Assembly (NCBI GenBank): GCA_021234155.1
Contig: JAJEKV010000049.1
Location: 1,021,487-1,085,486, forward strand
DNA: 64,000 nucleotides
Direction: 5' to 3'
DNA from: Isoetes taiwanensis
Lineage: Eukaryota; Streptophyta; Lycopodiopsida; Isoetales; Isoetaceae
A program made the position numbers and the translations under genes. The notes below the pieces were generated by a model. That model had not been told where the DNA came from and did not search any database. It saw only the letters and a list, made by a program, of their open reading frames with translations. Of this stretch, positions 34,151-46,960 are shown in pieces. Positions within the stretch are counted from its first letter, which is position 1. Every line of letters starts with the position of its first letter.

Positions 34151-37100
34151 TCCAAATTTTGAACCTCCATAACTTGAGCTACAGAGCTCCAAATCGCCGA
34201 AATTTGTTGCGTTAGAACCGTTAGACAGCCTAGAATCCATTTATGACCTCAAATTAGGATAGAAATGTCAAACCCCATCTCAAAATGACCAAAATTGCTC
34301 AAACCCTTGAATTGCTTTCCCAAACTGTAGTTTGTTTGTAGATAGAAGCATACCCCATTAGTAGCTCAAAAGCACGCTTGCTCTCGGCTCAAGCTGATGC
34401 CTTACTCCTAGGTAGAAGTGCTCAGGAACACCCCTTTGTTATAGTCATCTAGACCTTAGCATAGCAACTCAAGTCCAACTGTTGGTACACCACCTCTGCT
34501 CGAGCCAAAGGCATAAACCTTGACCTAATTCTGTGTCCTTCTAATAGAGTTTGACTTATATAGCCGCCACATTGACACTCCCTATTGCCAGGATACCTAG
34601 AAAGGAGCTAGAGCCTAGAGCTGCCCAAGTCATTCCATGTGTAGAGATTGGACCCCCCCCAAACCAACTTTGCTAGGACCTTAGAGTATACCTCAAACAC
34701 CATGGGGGCTTTGCAAAACAACCCTTATGTCATGCCATACCACACGTCCTAATGTCCATAGACTTGTAAATTATAGATATGTCTCTAGTAATGCTGCTCG
34801 AGCCATCTTGCTTGCTTATAGAGCCCAGAATATTGTAGGAGAGCCCTTCAAGTAGACTCTTAGACTCTAGGATACACGAGCGTTGCTTTCGAAGGACGGG
34901 GCCAGAGCCACAGACGAGCTAAGGGCGCAACTTCTTGAAGACATCAAGGTCCCAGCCGATGTACAAACAGATAAGGAGAGGAGACCGAAAAGGCAGACCC
35001 AAGAGAGGGAAGCATGACAAACACCTCAACCGACAAACGAGTAGAACAGGACACCACCGGCTTATCATCAATCTTCATCAAATGGGAAGAATATTGGTAA
35101 CCAAAGGCACCAAGAATGTTCTAGATGTCAACCTCCCGGCTACCACGACGAGGTCACATCAGAAAGAGGATCTCGACGCCTTCACCGACTCGACGCACAT
35201 GAGTTTTAAATGGAAGAATGCAAGGCAACAAAATACAGGTACAGGAAGATGTTAGGCATCGATGTCGCGTTAGCATCATGAGCTAGGGCCAGAGGGCATA
35301 ATCTTCCGTCGAGGAGACAACTCATGGCGACACAGGAGCGTATAGAAACCGGAGGGAAGATCACCACGACCTTGCAGCCCAGCAGCTCAAGCGCAACGTC
35401 AACAAAAGGAGTAACCAAGCTAGGCAACCACAAAGCACCTAAGGCTGACCAAGATGAGCCTCCAGCTCCCTTGCACCAGCAGGAGAACTTTCATCGGTTC
35501 CAAAAAGGTAGGAGACCATGAGAGGGAGGAGACGCATATCAAGGAACATTTCCGACTCGAAGGCCTGTATCAGCACTAGGGGCAAGACCAAGGAGGAGAA
35601 TATTCTGCTCAAACAGGAATTCCGGACCCAGGAACACCTAGAAACCAAAGGAAGGACGGCTTTACTACGTCAGCCAAGGAGTGCAGACTCGAATGGTTAG
35701 GACCCAAAGGACGGAGGAGACGACCTAGCCAGCAGGTACAAATCACGCAAAGGCGACCAGAAGGAGCTATGATAGGGCAATGGAGATGACCACACTTCCA
35801 GGCACAGGAGAGCCACCTCGGAATGAAGCAAAGCCCAAGCAACAGGAGTCGCACTCAGAAATTCAACCTGCGGGGGATTGACAATGCCTGCCTACTGACC
35901 ACGATCTCAGAGCTTCGAAGACATTCAAGAATGCCCGACTGCAACAGCCAGGTGACCCTACTCAAGCTCGATCAATGGCACCGCAATCAGCAATCTTGCA
36001 ACAACACACCGCATGTAGGGACGTGAGCGGTTACCGCATTCCTCGCGACGAACTTACACAATAAGGAGGAGCAGCTTTTTCAAGGGATCACATCGACGAA
36101 CACTCTTCGCAACTTGAGGTGATCAGCTCGGATCAGACATGAAGCTCAACAATAGTAGCAGCATCTCAAGAAATCCCGGAGTCAACCTGAACGAAGAAGA
36201 TGCAGCAAAACCGAAGGATCAAACGCGATCGAGGAAGGGAAACCTAAAGGAGTATAAATAATTAGGTAGATCTTCGTAGTTGTTTTGCAAAAGTGGATGA
36301 ATTAAAATCCCAATGTAAATGCGTATATGTCTATTGTATATCTAGGGTGTCCACATATATAGTGGAGAAACATGAGTTTAGAGTCATGTTTTACGGATTT
36401 AGCGCTTAGATCAGGAAGCTCCTTCACTTCGACTACCAAAGGAGGAAGCAAGGAGGCACAACTATAGCCCAAGATCAAATTGGAAGAGCAACTACGAGGG
36501 AGAAACGACTAGAGGCCAAGCAAACCTTCAACTCCAAACACTTCGGGAAATGCCCTCAAGCAGAAGACTGCTCGGCCACCCAATGTTAGAATAAGAGACA
36601 ACACCGATCATGTCAAGATCATCAACGCGGCACCAGGACATCGTCAGGGCGCAACACTACCTCTTGTAGCAGTGGCAGCACTTGACGAACTTATGACATG
36701 AGTGGCCTCAACAATGGAAGGAGGAACACCCCGACATCAACGAGCCAACTAAGAAGGCAACATCTCGACGACCATAATTCCAACTTGTGGTAATATAGGG
36801 GGATGTGCTATGACACGCGTGTATTAGATGGAGATGCACTTTAAAGGCACCGCGACGAGGAGATATGCCCCCAACAACTAGGTGATGGCTTCGTCGGGGT
36901 ACTCCTACCAAGAATTAGAAGAGAAGAAGCCACCATATCTCTCGACATGTGGCACGCCAAACGCCCAAGGTAGAAGCATTCGGCTTTAACGACAAGGATA
37001 GCAACTGAAGCACCTTCGGTAAAAGAGAGTTCAAAAATAATAGCCGTGCTATTCAACGACAAGAGTATATCTAAAGGTGTACTTCTTCAACGCTAAGGGT

Positions 37101-39167
37101 CAAGTCGCTTGCAGAGATAAGGATCCATCATCCCGACAACGGAGCCATCGGGAGGAGAGTCATGATGCCTTACTTGCCAAAGAGACCGAAATGCATAGAA
37201 GGACAAAGGTCGAACTCGAAAGTCGGAGAAGTGCTAGCAACCGACTTCTTCCACGAAGCTTCCTGAGGCAACAGGAGGATCAAAACTGACGAGCACAATC
37301 AAAGTCACCGGAGGGTACCTCAAGACAAGAAGACGGCATAGCACTGTGGAACGTGACAACGTCCAAGCCATGTGATCGAGGGGATCAAACGAAGAAGTTT
37401 GGAAGCTCGATGGAGAACCAACTAGGTGAGGCGAGCCGATGACTTGCACGTGGCCTTGCATGCAACTTGGTGAACCCAAGGATGAACGATTCAAAGAACA
37501 ACTGCAGAAGAGAACAACTCCAGAGGAGTATAGCCAAAGGAATCGCGCACAGCCTCAAGAGACGCCTTCAAATAACTTCAAGTATCATGAAGGGGGGAAC
37601 AATTATTGCCCGAGAACAGGATCAAGAAGCAGACTGAAATGTCGAAGCATCAACGACAAGCACACCTTAGTTAGAATGTGATGCAAAGCGGTTGTGCCAT
37701 AGCCGACAAACATCGGAGGGCCCAAGTATATCAACAAGTTACCCCGGAGTACGAGCCGACGTACAAATAGGAGGATATAGATCGTCAACACCATTGCACC
37801 GGGAGGAACACCGATGACATTGCCAAGGAGTAGGTGTCCAACTCGAAGGGAGGCACAAGGGAAACCTAATAGCTCTAGTAGTAATTGTAATTATGTAAGC
37901 TATATGTTGTGCATGTATAGTTCCCTTGTTATTTCTTCCCTCCCATAGCGTAACACATCAAAGGAAGAGATGTCATGCAAGTTGCAGGGGTGAAGCAATC
38001 AACATCGTCAACACTCTTCGGGCAACACGATAACGACAAGAGGACTCGGACGTATGAGACATCGATGGAGTCGAAGAAACAATATCGGATCTGAGAGTCA
38101 TCCTTTAGCTGCCAAGACAAAGAGTTCAAGATGAAAGATCTCTTTCAACAGCGCCACTTTCAGGCATTTGAAAAGCGGCATGCAAGATTCAAATGATCAA
38201 CTACACCATCAAGCCACCAGCAATGAGAGGCTTCTAACGAACAAAATCAACCTCTACATCAAAGAGGAGCCACCGTCAAGGAGACTGAAGTATCGAGCGA
38301 CTCGGAAGAACGTTACCTTGCTCCTTCAAGCAGTAACGGGCAGCGGATGAGCTTCTAGCAAGCTCAAAGATCTAAGGCCATGGGACCTAGTAGGTTAAAT
38401 GTATGGATGGTAACATCCATATTGGGATTAGAAGGCAATTCCGGATATTCTCGTTGAAAGGATTGCCCAATTGGGAAGGAGACGCATAGGAGTAACTAAA
38501 ATTATACACGATTGTTAACAGACATCCAACGTATTGAAACCACTTGGTGAGATTGATCTCCTCGCTAAGAAGGAATCACTACTAGGATAATTGTTGACCA
38601 TGTATAAATCTAGTATCTCCAAAGAATAATCCAACCGAAGAAAAGAAGTAATCTAACAAGTCCGCCAACTTGTTACGATGACATCAATTCGATTGGTAGG
38701 AATATTCCAAGAGTTTAAATAACTAAGAAAGGGGGAATCTCTAGAATAATAAAATAATAGTACATGCAAGGTACATCTAAAATAAGAATTATAGTAATCA
38801 AATAGTCTTTTGAGACAAAAGGAATTGTCGTCATGACAAAACCTTGTGGTTTAGAATCGTTCTAACTAAGTAGATAACCCATAACTATATTGAAATAAAT
38901 GATAACATAATATGTGCATCCATCTTAGATGGTTATATATGTTAGCTAAGGCTAGTAAATTAATGTGCTAAGTAAGAAGCATATAACCTCTTAAGGGGAG
39001 AGAATAGATATGACGTTGTGTACAATGTCATTATTGAAGGGGTGCAGGACCATTCTCTTTTCGAAGAAAGTGGGAGGGCTCAATCTTATGATTGAACGTA
39101 CTTGCATCGAATTGACCGACCCGTCACATAGAGTTCACTCCGGCAATGGCCGAAGCGAATAGAGCGT

Positions 39168-39190
39168 AAGATAGATAGATAGATAGCTCA
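39168..39190 (+). repeat. (GATA)n microsatellite
   Basis: AGATAGATAGATAGATAG at about 39171-39188. A second short GATA/TAGA run lies at 44936-44954. Both are simple repeats with no associated feature. Confidence 0.85.
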
Positions 39191-40437
39191 GGAGGCCTTC
39201 AATGTGCGAGACCGACATGATAGCTAACTACACCAATGAAGTGGAGCAAAACTATGGGAGCAATGCAACGACCAAGTCACCTCCAAACTACTCGACGCCG
39301 GCTCAATGAGTGGATGCGTTCTAGCCTTAGGTAAGGTATGCGCATGTATTATAAGCTTTAATGTGTCTTATTGATAAGTTAAATATAGACCCTAATAACT
39401 GCATAGAAATTGTTGTACGTATATGTATCATAGGGAAATAAGTTAAATAACAACGATAATGTGAAGTAGCATGTTAATTAATCCTTCGCAAGGATGCAAT
39501 TCCTTCCAAGGATAGCTATAGGTCCTTATAAATATAAATAGAAAATAGAATTCGGATATACTTAAGTGCATCTTAGGGATATACTTCCAAGGGTAATGCA
39601 GGACCCAAGGAAGAGAATAAGAAGCACATCTAATTCTTGTGTATGATAATTAAAACCCCCATCTATAATACAATAGGTCTAAATCAGGGTTATTGTTTAA
39701 ATAATTGCGATCTAAAAGTCGTTAAATATTGCAAAGATTAGAGTAAATATAATGGTACTATCGGAAGTAATGTATCCGATAATATGATAATGTTAATTCA
39801 TAAATATTACCTTTAGGGTAATTATGTTAATCACATGCATTAAAGGAGCCGGCAAAAATCGGCAGGGGGCATGTCGATTTGTGTAGATTAATTCTATGTG
39901 TAGTTAAGATTAATCGCTGCATGCAACCTATGCTTGGTATGGATTGCATGCGTTGTTCCCGATGATGAGACCACTACGGTGATCTCTAGGGCGTGGTGTA
40001 ATGTCAATGTAGGCATGACCGCGTTTCGCTTGGACGAAAGTGGAAGGTAGATTAGAAAGTCTACTGTACGTCCCTAAGTAGACGACCTCGAGAGAAAGGA
40101 GGTCATTGAGGAATGCATTGATAGGAAAGGCACCTTTAGCCCCATATATGCTTTGATAGGAGGAATCTATCCTTCACGCCCCCCACGCGGGAAGGATATC
40201 CTCCACGCTGGGCAACTAGAGGTGTAGGCATGAGCGGCATATAGGCATACAGGCGCTGTCTCCACGGCCATAATGGAAGATTCACCCTCTTCCTACGCCG
40301 GGAGATTAGCCATGCATCCATGTAGATAGGTGGGGTGGTCACCATATAACCAAAAATTTTATTAATAATTAATAATAGGTAGTGTCGACTGCAGGCCAGC
40401 CAATAGAGCCAGGAGGGCAAGGAGGTCGAACTATTTA

Positions 40438-40965
40438 AGGCTTGCAACACAAATTTTGTTATAATGTGTTGCAAGGGATGAAGAGTACCTTAGAAGTGTA
40501 AAATTTGTATGAAATTGATAAACTTTGATAAACTTAAATGTTGTATTAAGTAAGGTTAATAATTACCTTGCGTGGATTAAGTTATGATGTGATAAGTTAA
40601 TAGGATAACGAAATAGTAATGTCTTAAACATTACCTTAGAGTAATTCTAATAATTAAGATAGTAAGTATGTAATTATAGATATTGTAAAATTAATGCAGG
40701 ATTTTAAAGTGCGAAGACATGCAACACAAATTTTGTTGGAATGTGTTGCAAGGAATGAAGAGTACCTTAAATAATAATTGTATATGAAAGTGTTAAATTG
40801 TGATAAACTAAATGTTGTGATAATAGAAACTAATAAGTACCTTATTTTAGTAGAAGTTACGAATTGACAACTTATTTGATAATGTAATGGCGTAATAATG
40901 ATTTAAAAATATTATCTTAAGGTAATCGTAATAAATGTGTAAGTATTATAGTAGTATATCATTAT
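40438..40965 (+). repeat. Tandem duplication with a palindromic core
   Basis: The segment starting TTGCAACACAAATTTTGTT and continuing through TGTGTTGCAAGG and AATGAAGAGTACCTTA occurs at about 40440 and 40717, with the following 200 bp (AAATGTTGTRAT, GATAAGTTAATAG, ATTACCTTAGAGTAAT and similar) also related. The core TTGCAACACA ... TGTGTTGCAA can fold. It lies just upstream of the PPT. Confidence 0.65.
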
Positions 40966-41035
40966 GCATCGGGTTGATTGCGGGTTAGGAAGATTCCAAG
41001 GTGGGGAGAACCAACGATCTCGCGGGAAAGATCAT

Positions 41036-41051
41036 TTCAAGGTGGGGAGAA
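41036..41051 (+). other. Polypurine tract
   Basis: AAGGTGGGGAGAA ends directly before TGTGACG, the first bases of the 3' LTR, as expected for the plus-strand primer of an LTR retrotransposon. A second copy of the same tract (TTCCAAGGTGGGGAGAA) lies about 45 bp upstream at 40992-41008, so the tract is duplicated. Confidence 0.8.
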
Positions 41052-42757
41052 TGTGACGTTCCAGCACAGTATACGCTCCCAGGACGTATATTGTACTGCC
41101 ACGTCACGCGTACACGCCACCCCGACTGACGTGTACGCCAACGTGTAGCCAAGTGGGTAGCCCCTAGGGGGCAACTTGCTAAGAATGTGCATTAGTATTA
41201 ATGTGCACATTTTCCAATGTACACATTAATGTGGGCACACATTTCCATGTGGCCACTTGATGCCAAGTGGGCCATACCCATAGGTGCAATTAATGTGCAC
41301 ATTTTCCAATGTACACATTCATTAATGTGCACACATTTCCATGTGAGCACATTTGGGTGCACACCTTTCCATGTGGGCACATTTGGCCACCTAGCCCTTA
41401 AAGGCAAGTGGGCCCTTTTCCCAATTATCCCACATGCCTAAAGGGGATAATTGGAAACCCTAGCCACCCCTTGTCTATTTAAGTAGGAGAACCCTAACTT
41501 GCCCATTTTCGTTTCTAGGGTTTTAGAGCTCGCTTTGGCTGCCTCAAGAGCCAAAACCGCCTCCCCGCACTGCATGCGAGAGAACTGCATCATTAGTTTT
41601 CCTTGATTCGAGCATTTCAGCAGGATGGTCGAGTTGGTCGTCGAGGAGGAACTCAAGGATCGGGTATTTAGGCAATTTAGTAGTCTAAACCCCATTTCAG
41701 CCATCGAATCAGTAGGTTTAGCCTCTTAAATTGCCCATAGCAGCCCTCTAGAACTCTAGATAGCAGATTCTAACTAAAGAACCTAACTCTATGATATAGA
41801 TTAGATCTTGTTCTTTAGTTCTTCTGTGATGTATATGGATGATGTATCTCTGTGAACTCCTTGTATTGGGAAGGGGGGTAGAGACCTAAAGCTTGGTAGT
41901 AGATGCTCCTAGATTAGCCTCTCTAGCACACTATAGATGCGGCCTGTGCACAAGAGCCACACACGGGTTGTGGGTGAAGGGGCCGACCGGCTTATAAGGA
42001 GGTTCGTGTTCGACTCTGAAGCGATCCCTATGGTGTGTTAGTGCTACAGGGGGATCATTGTGACTAGGTCTAATGGCTTGCCACTGCGTGTGGGCAAGGC
42101 ATGGGCTCGACACTCGTGAGGTGGTGAATATGACCTTCCATTGAGTTCAAGTCGAATACGGGCAGTGGCCCTCTAGTCACCTTGAGTCAGCATGTAGATC
42201 TCTGGAGGGAGAGATCCCTACCTGCCCCATCGGGACTGGGGAGATGCAACCCAGATATAGCCCCTTGGCTATGCATCCCGGCGGCTACGGCCAAAGTCCC
42301 AACACTTTTCAGCCCTACTCGCAAAGTGTGCAATGGGGAGGGGCGGATGGAGTGGACAACCCAATGCCATGTTCTTATGCCAGCCAAATCCATTGCCATG
42401 AATTCTGTCTGCAATGACCTCTGGAGACCCAAGCTTGTCAGTCCATCCCTGTGTCCGAGCCTTGGGTAGGATTTCCTCTATGCATTGTGCTGATCATTGT
42501 CTTTTGCAGATGTGATGTGCCACCCAGAAGGGTGGGTATATGTGTTGCTCTTATATACTGACATGTATGTTTACGCTTCCGCAGCTAGGTAGGCCCTGAG
42601 GGAGACGGGGTACAATGACCCTTTCACTCTTCCCACTGGAACCCGGCCACGGGTTGCGGTGTTATGTGAAGGGCCCCAGATCGGCATGGAGCTGGTATGG
42701 GGAAGAACTCTGTTTGTATACGGTGAGTGCACCGTGATACGAGTAGGGGACGCCACG
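41052..42757 (+). mobile_element. Full-length 3' LTR, about 1.7 kb
   Basis: The LTR starts TGTGACGTTCC and ends near GGGGACGCCAC (mutated from the GGGGACGTCACA seen at 32670). The U3 part has a local array of AATGTGCACATTTTCCA and ATTTCCATGTG words at 41185-41395. CTATTTAAG at about 41475-41483 could be the TATA box. The last 670 bp duplicates 32003-32670. The terminal CA is lost where the following LINE begins. Confidence 0.8.
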
Positions 42758-44330
42758 ACCCCCCCTCTCACCAACACTTTTGGCCTCTACATTGATCGCT
42801 TAGAGCCCGGGCTTATCGAGCATGGGGATGGCATACGACTTTTGCACCGTGTCATCCCCGGCTCATCTATGCAGAGCGATGTCGACCTTCCGCCCACACC
42901 CCGAAGCTATGCAGTCCGCCCTAGACACATTCTCGCCAGGCTACAGACATGCGCGTGAATCTGGCCAAGAGCAGGGTGGTTCTCATATCCTCTTCACGCC
43001 ACCCCACGCCTCCTGCACTCACATATCGGGGACGGCCTGTGGAGGTCACGCCCACCTACAAGTACCTAGGGGTGGAGTTCCCCTCTCGCCCTGTTGGGAG
43101 GTGTCCATCCGCTTATGCGGGTGACAACAGTCGGAAAGCTTTATGCCATGCAGAACAACAGTCACCAAGCGAGCACTATGATTGGGGCCATCGGTCACAT
43201 CTGTTTCGGGCACCGGTCGAGCCTCGCCCTTCAGACGGGTCGAGATTTGGGGCCCTGGCTGTCTCTTTAGCGACACGGAATGACTTGGAGCGGGTGAGTA
43301 AGGCATTTTTGGCACGAGCACTTGGGGGTGAAACCTTCAGTCCCCTATCGGTCTAGCTGCGGCCCGGATTCTTGCCGCTTAAGTGGCAGTATGATAGACA
43401 CATCGTCTATTTTCGAGAAAATGATTAATATGGGTGATGCTTGGCTCCCCGCACTGGCTTCTGGTGTGGCAATGGGCCCCTCATTCGGGGGCTGTTGGAG
43501 GGTAAGAGAAATCGATGTGGTTCACGTGATGGAACATGCGAGAAAAGGTGCGTGCGGTGTGGACTGAGATGCGATCGTGGTGCTTCTGGCGGGGAGTACG
43601 GGCGGCTTGCTTCCTTGGCAAGCTCACGGGACCCCGGCTCTAGAGCAGGTCAAAGCGGCCCATTACAAGGAGCACATCAACCCCGTGTTAGCCCAGGGCC
43701 CTTGACTCTACCGCGTTCCCAAGCGCCCCCGAAAAAAGCGGACTCATTGCTTCCATTCGCGACGGGTGCCCACCATCGCCGCGCTCGAGATCGAGGCGGG
43801 CGGTGGATTGGGGAGCCCCCGCGAGCAAGGCTCAGCCGGTGCTATCAAGCGGGTGCCATTGAGGATGAGTCTCACATTTCGAGTTGCCCAAAGATTGATC
43901 GGATCGGGCCGATACGCCCCCTTAAACGGGCGGACTTGCCTTTACATTTGCCGATGAACACACCATCGATGCGATGCTGCTCTGGGGTCGTACATTCGAG
44001 GAGGTCTTGGATCTGCATGAGCTCACTTTTGCCCCCCACCGGCTGCCCGTGATCGGGCACTACGGGTGCTTGGTGCATGAGTGTATATATTTGTGTGTTT
44101 TTGCATTTTGTATTGGAACAGTTTGTCACAGTCTGATTGTCGCCACCGGTTTTCCCTCGAAAACCCTTCCGGGTGGGGGTTTTTAATCCAGGGTAGTAAT
44201 CCGCTTCTTCGCGCTTTTGTATTGGGTCCCATAGACCGATTGGTCTCGTGGGACGATAAAAATAAATTCCTCCCTCCCTCCCCCTCCCTCCCTCCCTCCC
44301 TCCCTCCCTTCCTTCGTAAAGATAAATTAA
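42758..44330 (+). pseudogene. 5'-truncated, frame-broken non-LTR retrotransposon (LINE-A)
   Basis: Fragments of the C-terminal half of a LINE polyprotein appear in different frames. FGLYIDRLEPGLIEHG lies at about 42780-42830. The region of the catalytic YADD box near 42870 is destroyed. MRVNLAKSRVVLISS follows at about 42949, and PTYKYLGVEFPS, typical after RT motif D/E, at about 43048. Cys/His-containing ends follow near 43850-43890 and LLWGRTFEEVLDLHE near 43978. The 3' UTR carries TTCCCTCGAAAACCCTTCCG, a G-tract, GGTCCCATAGACCGATTGG and GACGATAAAAATAA, then a (CTCC)n tail at 44271-44310. At least four frame changes make it non-functional. The clade is not assigned: the microsatellite tail argues against classic L1. 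Confidence 0.75.
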
Positions 44331-45130
44331 ATCGGGATTTATTGAATTTGAGGACCTTTAATTCTTCCTTTTTTATTTACAATGATTCTTTGTTTAACTA
44401 AAGTTCCTTTTTGGATTGCAGCATTCTTGATAGTGTTGTACAGTTGTTTAGAGGTGTCCCTCTGCCTAATAGCAGTCCATCACAGATATATGAAAAATGG
44501 GGAATCTAAGGTCAATCTTTCACAATGGGTGTCTTTTGCAAGGTTGACTTTACATAGTCCCTCATATTACAATTACTTGTGTATAGACAGACATTTAGTA
44601 TTCTTTTCTTAAAAAAAAAAATAGACAGTTTAGTACTTTTTTTTGACAAATCAGCTCAAGACGTGGTCCAACACTAGGGATTCTAATACTATGATCTATG
44701 AGATTATTGTAAGAAGGAGATAATGAACATTATCATTGCAAAAACACATATATAAGGGTTCTATATTATTTATTATGAGCCTATGAATAAAAAAAATGAA
44801 AAAAAATGACTTATCATTTTATTTTGGAGCGTCCAAGATAAGATAAGATAGAATCTTTATAAAAACATATAAAACATTAAGTAGTCTAGATTTGAATATT
44901 GAGAAAGTTTCCACGAGACGAATTTGGGAATCTATAGATAGATAGATAGATAATATTATATTAACGTCTAGAGAGACCACACAAGGCCAGAGAACAAAAC
45001 TATTACACTCATTGGACAACCTCGCTTGCTTGCTTTACCATTAGAAGACCATCGAGGAGTGCCACAATCGATCATTATAAGTTTGTAGTGGTTCATTTAG
45101 AATAAGTTTTGGATGACTTGCTCTCCTTAA
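44330..45130. other. AT-rich intergenic stretch
   Basis: Short A and T runs and a GATA microsatellite; no gene supported. Confidence 0.5.
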
Positions 45131-45131
45131 G

Positions 45132-45354
45132 CTGGGTTCACATGCCGCGATGGCGCCATCACCATCATGTAAAATGTCTTGCCCTTTTACATAGACTGCC
45201 ACAGGGGCATCATCAATTAGCATAAGGTAAAACAGAGCCATGCTGTTATACCGTATATGAATTTGTTATGGTCGGTGATGGTGATGATGGGCGTAAAAAA
45301 GACAAGACATTTTACACGATGGTGATGGTTGTGGTGGACCATGTGAACCCAGGC
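45132..45354. mobile_element. Foldback MITE with long terminal inverted repeats
   Basis: The left arm (about 45132-45190) reads CTGGGTTCACATG, then CCATCACCATCATGTAAAAT and GTCTTGCCCTTTTAC. The right arm (about 45292-45354) is its reverse complement with about 85 percent agreement, ending CATGTGAACCCAG. Total length is about 222 bp with a 100-bp AT-rich interior. A target duplication is not clear (AAGC/GGCT at the edges). No coding sequence. Confidence 0.65.
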
Positions 45355-45359
45355 TTTGG

Positions 45360-46450
45360 GATCTATAGAACATGCTAGGCATGTTCTAAATGAATCTAAT
45401 GAAGCAATGTCACGTGCCCAATTTCTACTATCTCCTATAAATTTGTCTTTGTTAGACAAAGTCCCACATAAACAATAGCTACAGTGCATTATTTCTCTTT
45501 GCCAGTTGATGCGTGGATGGATTCTTTGCAGGTACGTCATAGTTTTCCTATTTAAGCCTGGTTGCTGAGTTTGAAGTCTAGAAGGTTGATGCCATAGATG
45601 GGTTTTTAAGTTTTGGAAGTAAGTCTTATGTAAGAAAGTAAATTTCTTCAAAATACTACAAAAAAATTTTGATTCTCTAATTGGAAAATTAAGGGAGAAT
45701 TTACTTTTTATTCACTGTGCATTCACCCATAGGTCACATTTACTATGTGGAGAATTTTCATCCTGAAAATCATGGAGAGCTAGTGGAGAATTAAATTAGA
45801 TTCACCATTTATTCACCTATAACTTACCATTAAAATATCTACTTCCATTCCATGCAATTCTGACATGTTCACCACTTCATTTTTGAAACTTTCTAAGCAA
45901 TAGCAGCATCTATACAATGTCTATGTCAGCATCTATACATTGTCTACAAGTTACAGTATAGATGACATCTCGTGGCATCCTTCCGAGATATTAATAAGTC
46001 CCATCTCAGTGACAAATCCATGCACCACTAGATCAAATGGGAATATCTTAAGCTCCTCCAAATCCTTGCATACTAATCCAACTGCCTGCAATCTCCTTAT
46101 CCTCCACAGAATCTTGGGCCTGACATACATCAAGTGATTACTATATTGAATATTCTAGAGATAAAAATCTTATCCAAAGATGCTTTAGCAATATATGATC
46201 CAACCTTGCTATTCAAATCGTGGGTTTCAAAAAGAACGTGATTTTCATTGGAAGCCATCGATGTGGAGAATATTCCTGGTATTGTACCAGATCATGGCCC
46301 ACATCATTTACAACTAAAGCAAAACAAACTTTTCCAATGGTGCACCTTGACCTCAATGGTCTAAAACCAAAATGTCATTAAACCGAGAATTTACATAAGC
46401 CTTGGTAGGCAAAACAGCATGCATAACAAGTCAACCATACAAGTGTATGT
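45360..46450. other. Intergenic, no supported gene
   Basis: AT-rich with scattered TTCACC/CACC words. No open frame with coding character and no clear transposon end. Confidence 0.45.
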
Positions 46451-46472
46451 ACAAACAGCCATGGGGAATCCA

Positions 46473-46847
46473 CTATCGATCAGCTGCCTTCCTCTTGCTA
46501 GGCCCAGCATCCTCGGTGTCATGTCGGCGCCTAATCACTTCCACCTCACGTAACTCTCTTATCAGCAGGCCCCTAGTGAGATTCAAATGTGATCGCAACA
46601 TCTTCCTCTCAAAACTAGCATCGTCTACAGGACAGTGCTCAACCAACTCAACGGCACTCTCGATCTGCTCAAGTGTGGCCGTGAGCGCCATATGAAGATT
46701 CCCCACTGCTGCGCAGACAGCCCTAACAGCTTCCCCCGCATCTCTCAACTCCTGTACAAAATCACACACCTCCTCCTTAACACCCGACTCCACAACCGAT
46801 TGATCGATGGATTCAGCCTCCTCTGAGCTGTCAGTGATGACAATCAC
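46473..46847 (-). CDS. Helical protein segment downstream of the GYCLKD-motif ORF
   Basis: The minus strand encodes about 124 residues: an acidic N-terminus (DSSEEAESIDQSVVE), a helical middle with regular Ala/Leu/Val spacing (VGNLHMALTATLEQIESAV), and a basic end (GPSKRKAADR) that could be a nuclear localisation signal. It lies 110 bp downstream of, and on the same strand as, the ORF ending at 46961, so it may be the next exon or a second protein of the same element. Family not recognised. Confidence 0.4.
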   Translation of the reverse strand: MIVITDSSEEAESIDQSVVESGVKEEVCDFVQELRDAGEAVRAVCAAVGNLHMALTATLEQIESAVELVEHCPVDDASFERKMLRSHLNLTRGLLIRELREVEVIRRRHDTEDAGPSKRKAADR

Positions 46848-46960
46848 CTCGTGCTCGCGATGAGGTCACGCTCCCATACCATTGTCACCTGTGACAACAA
46901 AGACATTAGATAAATGAAGCATAATAACATGGAAGCAAAGCGCAAAGGCGAGCTGCTACA

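Larger units (their letters stand above)
32685..41038 (+). mobile_element. Internal region of the LTR retrotransposon, no intact gag-pol
   Basis: About 8.35 kb lies between PBS and PPT. I see no reverse transcriptase, protease, RNase H or integrase motif in any frame. The first plausible open frame (33413-33688) is basic and polar (TRTKQTTRLPRQG, GNKKRRGRNESRR), compatible with a Gag start but unproven. From 34.9 to 38.4 kb the sequence is purine-rich with many short frames, and 38.4-40.4 kb is AT-rich with none. An element with LTRs, PBS and PPT but no coding capacity fits a LARD-type non-autonomous retrotransposon. A decayed autonomous one is the alternative. Confidence 0.65.
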
